A stretch of 64,000 bases of DNA from CALIBK01 sp037444165 (GTDB lineage: Bacteria; Desulfobacterota; BSN033; UBA1163), in the NCBI GenBank assembly GCA_037444165.1, contig JBBIMX010000003.1:29715-93714 (forward strand). Reading direction: 5' to 3'. Made by a program: the position numbers and the translations under genes. The notes beneath the pieces were generated by a model. It was given only the letters and a program-made list of their open reading frames with translations, did not search any database and was not told the DNA's origin. Below, one piece after another: positions 53,222 through 61,838 of this stretch. Within the stretch, counting starts at the first letter, position 1. The number at the start of each line of letters is the position of its first letter.

Positions 53222-54226
53222 TCAAACCCCCACGCCCCCAAAAAATCTCATGGGACCGAGAAAAAAAGGAATGAAGATGGCTAACCCGACAAGGATGATG
53301 GCGACGATGGCTGGAAGTAATACGGCCAGGGCGGCTTTTGCCGTAGAGGTTTCATGTCCTTCCCTGATCCCGATGACAAAAAGGACGATCATATAAAGGG
53401 ACCCGATAAGATTTCCAATGATAGGGAGGAGATTGAAGAGATGGGCGCAGTAGGAATAGGAGATGGCTCGAAAGGTTGCCTCATATCCATTCTTATTCCC
53501 TCCGACGATCATCAGACAGAGATGGGTAATTCCGCTTCCTACCAAAAGAGAGAAGGCCAACCCGAAAGGCAATCCGACCAGAAGAAAAGCAAAGTAAAAT
53601 TCATAAGGGAAAAAAGAACGAATCGGACCAGGGATCATTTGAGAGAGGAAGAGCCACTGCCAGAGGAAAGAAAAGCCAAATCCAATGATTCCAGTGATGA
53701 CCCCATAGAGAAGGGGGAATCCATAGCCTGTCCCTTTGGCAACCTTTTTAAAGAAGGGTGTCGGGGAAAAAAGGGCTTCTTTGGTCGTCTTCAGATAGGA
53801 CCCGATTAGCCCTTCGCCGCTCTCCCATGGAGGAGGAATTTTCTCCTCCGTTGGAATTTCTCGAACCTTTCCTTCATAGGCACGAGCCATCTGCTCGAAT
53901 TGTCTGATCTTTGAGATCACGATTCCACATTTGATACACTCCTCCCCCTCAGGTTGCTCGAATCCACACTGAGGACAGGTCACCATGGGCCCCGTATGTT
54001 GCTCTTCAACCCTTACCCTTGCCCCGATTTCCTCGAAGGCCCTGACATACCGCGCGACTTCTTCCTTCGATTCTGTTTTCTTAACTACTATAGGAACTCT
54101 CTGCAGTAAACTTTCAGCCCTTTCCGGAGAAAGGTTGAACTTCTTCTGGAGCCCTTGTCGAAGGCGGATCTCTTCCTCGGGTCCGGCTACGGTGAGGCCC
54201 AAAAAGATGATTTTATAAAGGGCCAT
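53222..54226 (-). CDS. Zinc-ribbon and Yip1-domain membrane protein
   Basis: A 334-residue protein. The first 80 residues resemble a ribosomal-L7/L12-type or SPOR-like degradation domain (EEEIRLRQGLQKKFNLSPERAESLLQRVP). A zinc ribbon follows (VTCPQCGFEQPEGEECIKCG), then a Yip1-type membrane domain with five or six helices (residues about 160-330). Yip1-domain proteins in bacteria are of unknown function. It precedes the YkgJ-like gene's 3' end on the same strand. Confidence 0.75.
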   Translation of the reverse strand: MALYKIIFLGLTVAGPEEEIRLRQGLQKKFNLSPERAESLLQRVPIVVKKTESKEEVARYVRAFEEIGARVRVEEQHTGPMVTCPQCGFEQPEGEECIKCGIVISKIRQFEQMARAYEGKVREIPTEEKIPPPWESGEGLIGSYLKTTKEALFSPTPFFKKVAKGTGYGFPLLYGVITGIIGFGFSFLWQWLFLSQMIPGPIRSFFPYEFYFAFLLVGLPFGLAFSLLVGSGITHLCLMIVGGNKNGYEATFRAISYSYCAHLFNLLPIIGNLIGSLYMIVLFVIGIREGHETSTAKAALAVLLPAIVAIILVGLAIFIPFFLGPMRFFGGVGV

Positions 54227-54316
54227 CTCTTGTCCTCCTTTAAAACCCTAATGAGTTTTATGGATTGTTACCACATTCCCTCAAAAACTACAAGGGCCAT
54301 GGTTCTTAGGGAATTC

Positions 54317-55123
54317 TTATAAAAGATGAATGGGTCGAAGTCGATTCCCATCGAATTGATAGGCAATTAAGCAGGAGGCGCTCTCCCGGATCATCGAGTC
54401 GGTCAGAGTCTTCATTCTCCCCCATTCCTCCAGGACATCCTCCCGATCGATTCGTTCTATTTTTTCTTCCCATTCTTTTAGGTATCCCCCTGAGGATAAT
54501 CGATCGTAAATCATCTTTTCCACTTTCTCATGGGGGAGTTGAAAAAGGCCATCCTCTCTCTTTGAGAGCTCATCCAGACCCTCTCCGGCAATATTCTTGA
54601 GATCGATGATCAGGGGAGAGACTCCGAAAAGATAAAGATCGGAAAGAAAGAATTCCTGGAGACACATTTCAGAAAGCTGTTGAAGGGCCTGCCTTCTTTG
54701 AGGAGAAATGGCTCCGGGCCTTTGGATACAGGGAAAATCTCGAATCCACTCTCGTTGAAGAAGGGTATCGGGAGGATAGGTCATCCAGAGATATTCAGGG
54801 AAAAGGGCACAGGGGATGGGTCTTGAGCTGTATACCGAGCACCACTTCCCATCGAAGAAGACACAGGGTTTTTTCAATTCTAAGGTGAGTCGTCCGACCC
54901 AGGGTTCTCGGCCCGGAAGGGGATCGAAGCCTATTTTAAGATGTTCTCTAAAAAGTTGAGAGACTTTCTTTCCATAGTTCCTTGAGATAGCGATCAAGTC
55001 AATCAAACTGATAGAGACATGAAGCTGTGGATCTTTGCAGCCCTTCCGATCACATTCATCAGGACATGAAAATTCTGAATCGGCATTGAATAAACGAGAA
55101 CGGTCCTTTAGATAGGATTCCAT
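54317..55123 (-). CDS. YkgJ family cysteine-cluster protein
   Basis: A 268-residue protein of the YkgJ/UPF0153 family, with metal-binding cysteines CPDECDRKGCKDPQL in the N-terminal part and CVFFDGKWCSVYSSRPIPCALFPEY in the middle. The family is thought to bind iron or zinc, and the function is unknown. A palindromic repeat at 55162-55299 lies directly upstream of the start. Confidence 0.85.
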   Translation of the reverse strand: MESYLKDRSRLFNADSEFSCPDECDRKGCKDPQLHVSISLIDLIAISRNYGKKVSQLFREHLKIGFDPLPGREPWVGRLTLELKKPCVFFDGKWCSVYSSRPIPCALFPEYLWMTYPPDTLLQREWIRDFPCIQRPGAISPQRRQALQQLSEMCLQEFFLSDLYLFGVSPLIIDLKNIAGEGLDELSKREDGLFQLPHEKVEKMIYDRLSSGGYLKEWEEKIERIDREDVLEEWGRMKTLTDSMIRESASCLIAYQFDGNRLRPIHLL

Positions 55124-55161
55124 ATTGATTTTATATCCCCTCGGAGGGGTTGCCTTTTTTA

Positions 55162-55299
55162 GTAATCCTTCACTCAGAAGTGGGGAATAAGCCCGAGAGG
55201 GGTATTGGAGAAACCCATGGTGCGGCTACTGCGTTCTATGGGTTTCGGAAATACTCCTGTCGGGCTAAAATTTATTTTCACCCTTCAGTGAGGGGTTGC
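55162..55299. repeat. Palindromic interspersed repeat, copy 2 (138 bp)
   Basis: Longer copy of the repeat at 21926. Outer arms are GTAATCCTTCACTCAGAAG and TTCAGTGAGGGGTTGC, middle arms AATAAGCCCGAGAGGGGTATT and AATACTCCTGTCGGGCT, and inner arms GAAACCCAT and ATGGGTTTC. GAGGGGTTGCCTTTTT occurs just before the left end (55144-55159) and again at the right end (from 55290), a 16-base direct repeat. It lies between the YkgJ-like gene and the nitronate monooxygenase gene. Confidence 0.82.
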
Positions 55300-55384
55300 C
55301 TTTTTAGAAATTTTTATTTGATAAATCTTTCTAAATATAATATAGGTTGAGTGATTTAATCAAAAAGAGGAAGGGAGATTTTTT

Positions 55385-56359
55385 ATGTTTGAAACTCGAT
55401 TGACTCAACTTCTGGGAATCCAATATCCTATCATTCAGGGTGGACTCCAGTGGCTCGCCACCTCTCAGCTTGCTTCTGCGGTATCCGAAGCAGGAGGATT
55501 GGGGATTATCTCAAGCCTCACCTTCCCCGATCGGGAATCCCTCCGGAAGGAGATTCGCCTCATGAGAGAGAGAACAAAGAAACCCTTTGGAGTGAACCTT
55601 TCCATGCTTCCGGAATTGACGAAGGGAGACCGAACCGAGGAGATCTTAGACGTTCTTCTTGAGGAAAGAGTCCCGGTAGTGGAGACCTCGGGAAGAAGTC
55701 CTGAACCTTTTGTCCAGAAATTGAAGGATCACCATATCATCCTCATCCATAAAGTTCCATCCATTCGTTTTGCCAAAAAGGCTGAATCGATTGGTGCAGA
55801 TGCAGTGACCATTGTGGGTTTTGAATGTGGAGGTCATCCCGGGATGGATGATGTTACCTCTTTTGTCCTTATTCCGATTGCCTCCCAATCCCTTCGAATT
55901 CCTGTGATTGCAGGAGGAGGAATTGCAGATGCAAGGGGATTTGTCGCCGCCCTTGCCCTCGGGGCTGAGGGGGTGGTCATGGGAACCCGTTTTGTTCTCA
56001 CCGAGGAATGTCCTGCTCATCCTGCGATTAAAGAAAGGTTCCTTCGGGCCAAAGAGACCGATACCATGCTTATTCAACGTTCGATTCGAAACGTAGCGAG
56101 AGTAATTCGGAATAAAGCAGCCGAGACGACCCTCTCCATGGAAGAGAGAGGAGCCTCGTTAGAAGAACTGATGACCGTGATCAGCGGGCAGATGAGTAAG
56201 GAGGCCTATCAACGGGGAGATACAGAGGGAGCCATTTTTGCCTGTGGCCAATGCGTTGGATTGATTCATGAAATTAAGAGTGTCAGGGCGGTTATTGAAG
56301 AAATAATAGGAGAGGCCCAGATCCTCCTCCAGAGATTAAATCAAAAAATAAAAACCTAA
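55385..56359 (+). CDS. Nitronate monooxygenase / FabK-like FMN enzyme
   Basis: FMN-binding TIM-barrel enzyme of 324 residues. The conserved segments are YPIIQGGLQWLATSQLASAVS, PFGVNLSMLPE, FECGGHPGMDDVTS with the active-site His, and the phosphate site VIAGGGIADARGFVAALALGAEGVVMGTRF. It either oxidises alkyl nitronates or, as FabK, reduces enoyl-ACP; sequence alone does not decide. No fatty-acid genes are adjacent. The start is at 55385 with AAGGGAG upstream. Confidence 0.92.
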   Translation: MFETRLTQLLGIQYPIIQGGLQWLATSQLASAVSEAGGLGIISSLTFPDRESLRKEIRLMRERTKKPFGVNLSMLPELTKGDRTEEILDVLLEERVPVVETSGRSPEPFVQKLKDHHIILIHKVPSIRFAKKAESIGADAVTIVGFECGGHPGMDDVTSFVLIPIASQSLRIPVIAGGGIADARGFVAALALGAEGVVMGTRFVLTEECPAHPAIKERFLRAKETDTMLIQRSIRNVARVIRNKAAETTLSMEERGASLEELMTVISGQMSKEAYQRGDTEGAIFACGQCVGLIHEIKSVRAVIEEIIGEAQILLQRLNQKIKT

Positions 56360-57045
56360 TGGCTTCCAGCTTTTTCGGAAAGCCCCTTCTCTCTCTTTAA
56401 GGCTTCCCACTCCTCTAAAAATCCCATCTTCCCCATGAGCCAGAGGATTCGATTTTCGGGGGTCATCCTTTTGAATTGCTCACTCTCCGTTTCTGTGAGT
56501 CTCTCGAGGATCTGGGGGACCACTCGGCTGTCTGTTGAAAAGAGTCTGGCAATCTCATGGGCTATGAGTCCCATGTTCGCTTTTTGATTATTTGGGAAAG
56601 TTCTCTGGATGAAAATGAGGTAAAGATGAAATCCCTCTCTCCCCTGCAGGGGTTCTCCTTTGCGAAGGAGGTTAAAAAGATTGGACGAAAGAGGAAGGGT
56701 TAAGGAGAATGAAGGGGTTCCCCTTGGGATCTCATAAAAAAGAAGAAGATGCCTTGAAAACACTTCTCCTAATTTTGATTGATAGATTCGGCTGAGTAAC
56801 TCTAACAGGCAGGAACCAATTTCATTGGAGAGAATTTGAGAGAGATCGATCATTTGAGCAATCATCTCCTGCCTTCTCACCTCTTCTGGATCTTCCTCTT
56901 TCCTCTCTTTAGAGGGGGCTTTGCTTTCACGAAGACACTCTCGAAAGTCCAAACAGTCCCGACACTCAGCTCGAGTCTCGACCCTTGTAAGCCCATCTGG
57001 AAGGATGATCTCTTTAATCGTGCCAAAACAGTCTTTTTTACCCAA
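56356..57045 (-). CDS. Conserved hypothetical protein with N-terminal cysteine motif
   Basis: A 229-residue soluble protein I do not recognise. The N-terminus has KKDCFGTIKEIILPDGL, then RAECRDCLDFRECLRE, three cysteines in a compact pattern that could bind a metal. Residues about 70-210 are mainly helical (MIDLSQILSNEIGSCLLELLSRI, GLIAHEIARLFSTDSR). The start is a TTG with AAAGGAGAAG upstream. It overlaps the convergent FMN-enzyme gene by 4 bases. Confidence 0.65.
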   Translation of the reverse strand: MGKKDCFGTIKEIILPDGLTRVETRAECRDCLDFRECLRESKAPSKERKEEDPEEVRRQEMIAQMIDLSQILSNEIGSCLLELLSRIYQSKLGEVFSRHLLLFYEIPRGTPSFSLTLPLSSNLFNLLRKGEPLQGREGFHLYLIFIQRTFPNNQKANMGLIAHEIARLFSTDSRVVPQILERLTETESEQFKRMTPENRILWLMGKMGFLEEWEALKREKGLSEKAGSH

Positions 57046-57079
57046 GGTTTCTTCTCCTTTCTATTCAGAGAGATTCTTC

Positions 57080-57379
57080 TCAATCCTTTCTATGCCTAAA
57101 AAGCCAGAATACTCCAATCAATACAAGAAGGAAGGGAAGAAAATAGGTTCTCATCATCCTGGGGATAGATAGATGAATAGAATAATACTTGGAACCTAAG
57201 GTAAAAATTCCGATGAGGGTGGTCATCCAGCCCATGAGGCTCCTTCTGTTTTTCAGAATGCTCCCTATCCCTAAGGCCACCACCAACCAGGGCCATCCTT
57301 CTCGAACTCCATAGCCCATTCCTAATCGATCTAAAAAGATAAGTACCCCCAATACGATCAAGACCAATGCGAAACCCAT
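57080..57379 (-). CDS. DUF5668/LiaI-like small membrane protein
   Basis: A 99-residue membrane protein with four short helices: FALVLIVLGVLIFLDRLGMGYG, EGWPWLVVALGIGSIL, LMGWMTTLIGIFTLGSKYY and YFLPFLLVLIGVFWLF. The pattern resembles LiaI/LiaF-type domains. The start at 57379 has AAAGGAG upstream; an in-frame ATG at 57478 gives an uncharacteristic tail. Confidence 0.7.
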   Translation of the reverse strand: MGFALVLIVLGVLIFLDRLGMGYGVREGWPWLVVALGIGSILKNRRSLMGWMTTLIGIFTLGSKYYSIHLSIPRMMRTYFLPFLLVLIGVFWLFRHRKD

Positions 57380-57533
57380 CCTTTTTTCTCCTTTTCTCTT
57401 CTTGTCGATTGAATTGGATTCTTGAAATCGATTGAAAAATTTCTCATAATTTGTTGAAAAGAATGCTCTATTTTCCATACCTCATCTTGCAAAAAAACGC
57501 AAACCCCTTTAAATTTGAGTCGGAGGAAAGGCG

Positions 57534-57623
57534 ATGGAATCTAAATTATTGAAGCAATTTTATCTCTTCTTAATAATCCTCTTTGGTTGGACCATTGTTC
57601 TTTTGTTTATTGGTCCCAAGTAA
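57534..57623 (+). CDS. 29-residue membrane peptide upstream of octaheme reductase
   Basis: ATG at 57534 with CGGAGGAAAGG directly before it, encoding MESKLLKQFYLFL..., one hydrophobic helix ending LLFIGPK and a TAA stop at 57623. It is 67 bases before the cytochrome gene on the same strand. The tight ribosome site and the single membrane segment favour a real small protein, perhaps a membrane partner of the cytochrome. Confidence 0.55.
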   Translation: MESKLLKQFYLFLIILFGWTIVLLFIGPK

Positions 57624-57690
57624 TCTCTTTGCTTCACTCGAGGCAGGATGGACAAGGAGAAACTCAGAGAGCCTCTGAAGGAGGGAGCCT

Positions 57691-59298
57691 GTGTTTAAAA
57701 GACATTTCATGATTGCTTCTGGAATATTTTTAATCATTTTGGTGGGTTCCTTTTCCAAGGTCTATTCCAAGAAAGAATCGCTCCTGAAGCAGGATCTTTC
57801 CTGTATGGAGTGTCACGAAGAAATCAAATCACTCAAAGAGGGGACAAAACATGCATCCCTTTCTTGCTCCCGATGCCATAGCCAATTTGAAGCACATCTC
57901 AAAGATCCGAATAAAAGGCCGGAAACCAATTTGGACCTCTCCCTCTGTGGTCAATGTCACCCCTCCCAATACGAAACCTTTCTTCAAATCCATCTGAAAT
58001 CCAAGGCGAAGGTAGAAAAATCCACCACGACGGGACGCTCTCCCACTTTTGATCGACTTCTTAATCCACACGGCTTTATCAAGGAACACAATGAACCTCG
58101 ATCCCATAGCTTCATGCTCATTGACCATATGATTGTGGATCGAGCTTACGGAGGAAGATTCCAACTTAAGGGCTGGAAGGAGATCTCGAAGGGAGGAAGC
58201 TTATGGGACCGGGTGATGGACACAGGAAAAGAATTTCCCCAAACGGCAAAAGCCGGAAATACCGTTTGTTTGACCTGTAAATCAACCGATGCCATTCTGA
58301 AATGGCCTTACATGGGAGAGCCCCATCCTTCCACTGACCTTAAAAGGGGTGGCAATGCAGGGGCCATCTATATGGCAAAAAGATATCTAAAACAACCCAT
58401 GGGTTGTATCCATTGCCACGATCCTCATGGAGCCAAACCAAGGGTGGTGAAGGATGCCCTGATTCAGGCCATCGTGGATCGAAAAGAAGGGACCTATCCT
58501 TATGACCCCGAGAAGAGCAAGAAGACCCAGGTGACAAAGATTGAATTCTACCGAAACGGAACTCCTTTTCGAGCCATTGGCCTTCTTAATAGAGCGGATT
58601 CCATAATTCTTTGTGCTCAATGTCATATCGAATATAATTGCAATCCCGGATTTAATCCCAAGACAGGAGCTTCGATCGGCATGGATGATCCTCGGACCAA
58701 CTACATCCCTTGGGTTAATGTATTTGATATTCAAAAGAAATACGAAGGGATTGGATTTAAGGATTTTAAGCATCACGTGACCGGGGCTCCTCTGACCAAA
58801 CTTCAGCATCCTGAGGTGGAAACCTTTTGGGGGAGCACTCACGAACGAAAAGGAGTGGAATGTAAAGACTGCCACATGCCCAAAGTAAAAGATAGGAAAG
58901 GAAAGACCTTCACCTTTCATGGTCAGCGGAGTTCACGATATATGTTGAAGGATACCTGTGTTCGCTGTCATCCATCGTGGTCTCAGGAAGAGGCTGAATA
59001 TCAAGTGGATGCCATCCAGAACTATATTCGAGGAAAAATGAGAAAAGCCGAATTTTGGCTGGGGCAGTTGATGGAAACTTACCTTCGTGCTAAAGACCTG
59101 GGGGTAAAAGAAGAGGTCTTAAAAGAGGTTTGGCCACTTCATGATAAAGCTCATATTCATTGGGAATGGTGGACGGCGGAGAATAGCGACGGATTTCATC
59201 ATCCTCAATTGGCCAGAGACTCTCTCACTCAATCCATCAACGCCTCCCAGGAGGCTATAAAGTTGTTAGAAAAAGCCATCGATGAAAGGAAGAGGTAG
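57691..59298 (+). CDS. Octaheme cytochrome c nitrite reductase
   Basis: Periplasmic multiheme enzyme of 535 residues that reduces nitrite to ammonia. A signal sequence (MIASGIFLIILVGSFSKVYS) is followed by eight heme motifs: CMECH, CSRCH, CGQCH, CLTCK, CIHCH, CAQCH, CKDCH and CVRCH. The fourth, CLTCK, has the Lys ligand of NrfA-like active sites and matches the octaheme family (TvNiR type). Tyr in QCHIEYNC and His in KLQHPEVETFWGSTHER are at the usual catalytic places. The start is a GTG with GAAGGAGGG upstream. No NrfH-type quinol dehydrogenase is next to it. Confidence 0.93.
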   Translation: MFKRHFMIASGIFLIILVGSFSKVYSKKESLLKQDLSCMECHEEIKSLKEGTKHASLSCSRCHSQFEAHLKDPNKRPETNLDLSLCGQCHPSQYETFLQIHLKSKAKVEKSTTTGRSPTFDRLLNPHGFIKEHNEPRSHSFMLIDHMIVDRAYGGRFQLKGWKEISKGGSLWDRVMDTGKEFPQTAKAGNTVCLTCKSTDAILKWPYMGEPHPSTDLKRGGNAGAIYMAKRYLKQPMGCIHCHDPHGAKPRVVKDALIQAIVDRKEGTYPYDPEKSKKTQVTKIEFYRNGTPFRAIGLLNRADSIILCAQCHIEYNCNPGFNPKTGASIGMDDPRTNYIPWVNVFDIQKKYEGIGFKDFKHHVTGAPLTKLQHPEVETFWGSTHERKGVECKDCHMPKVKDRKGKTFTFHGQRSSRYMLKDTCVRCHPSWSQEEAEYQVDAIQNYIRGKMRKAEFWLGQLMETYLRAKDLGVKEEVLKEVWPLHDKAHIHWEWWTAENSDGFHHPQLARDSLTQSINASQEAIKLLEKAIDERKR

Positions 59299-59323
59299 GA
59301 TCCTGAGAGGAGTTTGGGGTTTC

Positions 59324-59352
59324 TTGCTCCATCTTCATTCTTGTTCTATAAT
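59324..59352 (+). promoter_or_regulatory. Promoter of the tRNA-Thr gene
   Basis: TTGCTC (59324-59329), a 17-base spacer and a perfect TATAAT (59347-59352), 50 bases before the tRNA. Confidence 0.6.
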
Positions 59353-59401
59353 TGGTTTCATAAATAAAGGAGCGATTTCTTCAAACTTCGAGGATCGGGC
59401 A

Positions 59402-59476
59402 GCCCACGTAGCTCAACGGTAGAGCGGCTGATTTGTAATCAGCGGGTTGGCGGTTCAAATCCGTCCGTGGGCTCCA
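59402..59476 (+). tRNA. tRNA-Thr (anticodon TGT)
   Basis: A 75-nt tRNA including the encoded CCA. The acceptor stem pairs GCCCACG with CGTGGGC, the D arm is GCTCAACGGTAGAGC, the anticodon arm GCTGA-TTTGTAA-TCAGC shows TGT, and the T arm GGCGGTTCAAATCCGTC is normal. It reads ACA (Thr). An integrase remnant follows immediately, so its 3' end is the likely attachment site of the island. Confidence 0.97.
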
Positions 59477-59498
59477 AATGTTTTCAACCACTTACACA

Positions 59499-59711
59499 TT
59501 ACCTGATAACTCCACTTACTTCCAAATTGTGCATTTTTTGTGCACTTGATTTTTTATTCAGCTTTTCTCCCTGATTCTCGCTTGCTTTTTCATTTAGGAC
59601 GTTGTCTAAAACCTGAAGTGCCTTCACCTTGTGACTCGATGCAAGATCCGAAGGGATATAGGGTGCCCCCAATTCCCTTTTATGCCTTAATGCAGGATGC
59701 TTATCCTTAAA
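59499..59711 (-). pseudogene. Remnant of a tyrosine-integrase C-terminus
   Basis: Reading the minus strand, 71 codons free of stops encode HPALRHKRELGAPYIPSDLASSHKVKALQVLDNVLNEK and a hydrophilic tail. This resembles the C-terminal end of phage and island integrases, LGHK...RYAHLSPDHKxKAxxVLD. The catalytic Tyr context is degraded (APYIPSDL in place of RYAHL). A TAA stop upstream in the same frame ends it. Its position 22 bases from tRNA-Thr is typical for an island integrase. Confidence 0.6.
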
Positions 59712-60005
59712 TTAATATGATTTCCACGTCGGGATTATTCGATGACTGGAGGTTCTTAAATACGATCACCGATATCAGAAGGGGGCAGAAATCGGTGTCT
59801 CGTGGCAAGGTCAGACCCCAAACAACAAACTCTTATATTGTCATAATGCCTATGTAAAATGATAAATATTGACATATAGGGCATTAGCTTATAGCTTGTT
59901 CTAACTTCATCAGATCCAAAATGAGTGATTACAAGACCTGCCCCTCCGCTGATTTTGTCGTTAACTGGCAGAAAATTATTTCGCCAATTTCATCAAATTC
60001 CATCG
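59712..60005. other. Non-coding stretch inside the island, remnant sequence
   Basis: About 294 bases without a supported gene, between the integrase remnant and the hsdM stop. GGTCAGACCCC (59809-59819) and AGACCTGCCCC (59934-59944) resemble end sequences of REP-associated or IS200-like elements, but no transposase or clean inverted repeat is visible. Confidence 0.4.
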
Positions 60006-61463
60006 TCACTCGTGCCCCAATTCCTCATAGATCCCGCTAAACTGTTCCAATGCTGATTCTAAATTCTCTGCGATTTCTCTGGCGATGATGTCGGGTGGTG
60101 GGAGATTCTCCGAATCCTCAAGGCTTTCGTCTTTGAGCCAGAATATATCGAGGCTCACCTTGTCCCTCTGCATCAGTTCATCATAGGTAAATGCTTTGAA
60201 CCGCTCTGTTTCTTTTCTGTTAAACCGATTCTCTGGGTTGTAGCATTGGATAAAATCTTTTAAGTCGTCATACCTCAATGGGTTTGTTTTAAGGGTGAAA
60301 TGTTGATTAGTCCGCAGATCATAAATCCAGAGTTTATCAGTCCAGGGCTTTTCACTCGCAGGTTTTCTATCGAAGAAAAGAACATTTGCCTTTACTCCCT
60401 GGGCATAAAATATCCCTGTGGGAAGCCTTAAAAGTGTGTGAACATCACATTCTGCAAGAAGTTTCTTTCTAATCGTTTCCCCGGCACCACCTTCAAAGAG
60501 GACATTGTCAGGAACAACGATACCCACTTTCCCGTTAATCTTTGTAATGGTTTTTACGTGTTGGAGAAAATTGAGTTGTTTGTTTGAAGTCGTAGCCCAG
60601 AAATCCTGGCGCTCATAGACCAGAGTTTCTTTGTCTGTCTTCCCTTCGCCATTGACGATGGTGATACTACTCTTTTTACCAAAGGGAGGATTGGTGAGGA
60701 CTATATCGAAACGCTCTCCAGGGTCAGAAATAAGGGAATCGCCAACTTCAATTGGGCTTTCATCCCCTCCGATACCATGAAGGAAAAGATTCATTACACA
60801 AAGTCTTACAACTCCATCGACGATATCTTTCCCTTTAAAGGTGTTATACTTTAAGAACTTCTTCTGCTCCTTATCAAGAGAATAATTCTTAACAATGTAA
60901 TCGTGGGCGGCCAAAATAAATCCCCCAGTTCCGCAGGCAGGGTCACAGATGGTTTGCCCTGGCTCTGGACGTATTACTTCGACCATCGCTTTAATGAGGG
61001 GTCTGGGAGTAAAATATTGCCCTGCACCACCTTTAACATCCTCTGCGTTTTTTTGGAGAAGCCCTTCGTAAATATCTCCCTTTACATCAATGTCGAGACC
61101 AACCCATGTTTCGTCATTGATGAGTTCAATAAGGCGCTTGAGTTTGGCAGGGTCTTGAATCTTGTTTTGAGATTTCCTGAAAATGACCCCCAGCATCCCC
61201 TTTTCTTTGCCCAGACTTTCAAGTATGTGCCGATAATGGACTTCCAGGGCATCCCCGTCTTTTTTAAGGAGGCTCTCCCAATCAAGCCCCTTTGGAATTG
61301 TAGAAGGCTTATTGAATGGTGGTTTGGTCTGCTCGTCGGCCATTTTCAGGAATAGGAGATAGGTCAACTGCTCAACGTAATCCCCATAACTTACTCCATC
61401 ATCACGAAGGACGTTGCAGTAATTCCATAGCCTTTGAACAATGGTAGAGGATTCCGTTGCCAT
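60006..61463 (-). CDS. hsdM: Type I restriction-modification methyltransferase HsdM
   Basis: Adenine-N6 DNA methyltransferase subunit of 485 residues. It has the N-terminal HsdM_N domain (STIVQRLWNYCNVLRDDGVSYGDYVEQLTYLLFLKM), the SAM motif DPACGTGGFILAAHDYI, the catalytic NPPFGKK and a C-terminal S-binding region. The ATG at 61463 has GAGGAGG eight bases upstream and matches family starts (MATESSTIV); an ATG at 61487 is possible. It acts with HsdS at 62491. hsdR was not found in the window. Confidence 0.95.
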   Translation of the reverse strand: MATESSTIVQRLWNYCNVLRDDGVSYGDYVEQLTYLLFLKMADEQTKPPFNKPSTIPKGLDWESLLKKDGDALEVHYRHILESLGKEKGMLGVIFRKSQNKIQDPAKLKRLIELINDETWVGLDIDVKGDIYEGLLQKNAEDVKGGAGQYFTPRPLIKAMVEVIRPEPGQTICDPACGTGGFILAAHDYIVKNYSLDKEQKKFLKYNTFKGKDIVDGVVRLCVMNLFLHGIGGDESPIEVGDSLISDPGERFDIVLTNPPFGKKSSITIVNGEGKTDKETLVYERQDFWATTSNKQLNFLQHVKTITKINGKVGIVVPDNVLFEGGAGETIRKKLLAECDVHTLLRLPTGIFYAQGVKANVLFFDRKPASEKPWTDKLWIYDLRTNQHFTLKTNPLRYDDLKDFIQCYNPENRFNRKETERFKAFTYDELMQRDKVSLDIFWLKDESLEDSENLPPPDIIAREIAENLESALEQFSGIYEELGHE

Positions 61464-61483
61464 TATGCCATCCTCCTCATAGC

Positions 61484-61816
61484 TCATACTGCGTAAAACA
61501 CCTTCCCATTCTTTGCATAATCCGAGATCAAGGATGTCCCAGATTCCAATTCTTTAGGAGTCATTGTAAGAATATCAAGGGGGATTAGAAATATTTTTAT
61601 AGTCATAATTTCAGCTTCCTTTGTAAGTTGCGCTCTTTCAAAAATATCCTTTCCTTTAAAATCAGGGGAGACAATTACAACATCTATATTGCTTTCCTCA
61701 GTAGCTTTCCTTTTAGGATAGGAACCGAATACGATAACTTTTGAAATATTCAGTCCTTTTTCTTTCAGACACTTTGTCAGGAAATTAAATACTTCTTTTA
61801 CTGTCCTTTTAGCCAT
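61484..61816 (-). CDS. MNT-type nucleotidyltransferase, altered active site
   Basis: A 110-residue protein of the minimal nucleotidyltransferase fold: KVIVFGSYPKRKATEESNIDVVIVS. The first aspartate of the usual GS...SDxD motif is Asn (SNID), so metal-dependent transfer may be lost or changed. The protein is a tandem paralogue of the next gene upstream (61839-62159), with the same GKDIFERAQL-type second part and a matching C-terminus (AKNGKVFYAV). The start at 61816 is preceded by AAGGA. A longer start at 61879 is less likely. Confidence 0.8.
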   Translation of the reverse strand: MAKRTVKEVFNFLTKCLKEKGLNISKVIVFGSYPKRKATEESNIDVVIVSPDFKGKDIFERAQLTKEAEIMTIKIFLIPLDILTMTPKELESGTSLISDYAKNGKVFYAV

Positions 61817-61838
61817 TTTAATATATCCTTGGACAATT

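Noticed and set aside
53354..53809. 151-codon open frame on the plus strand
   Set aside because: Antisense to the Yip1-domain gene; strongly charged low-complexity sequence with no support.
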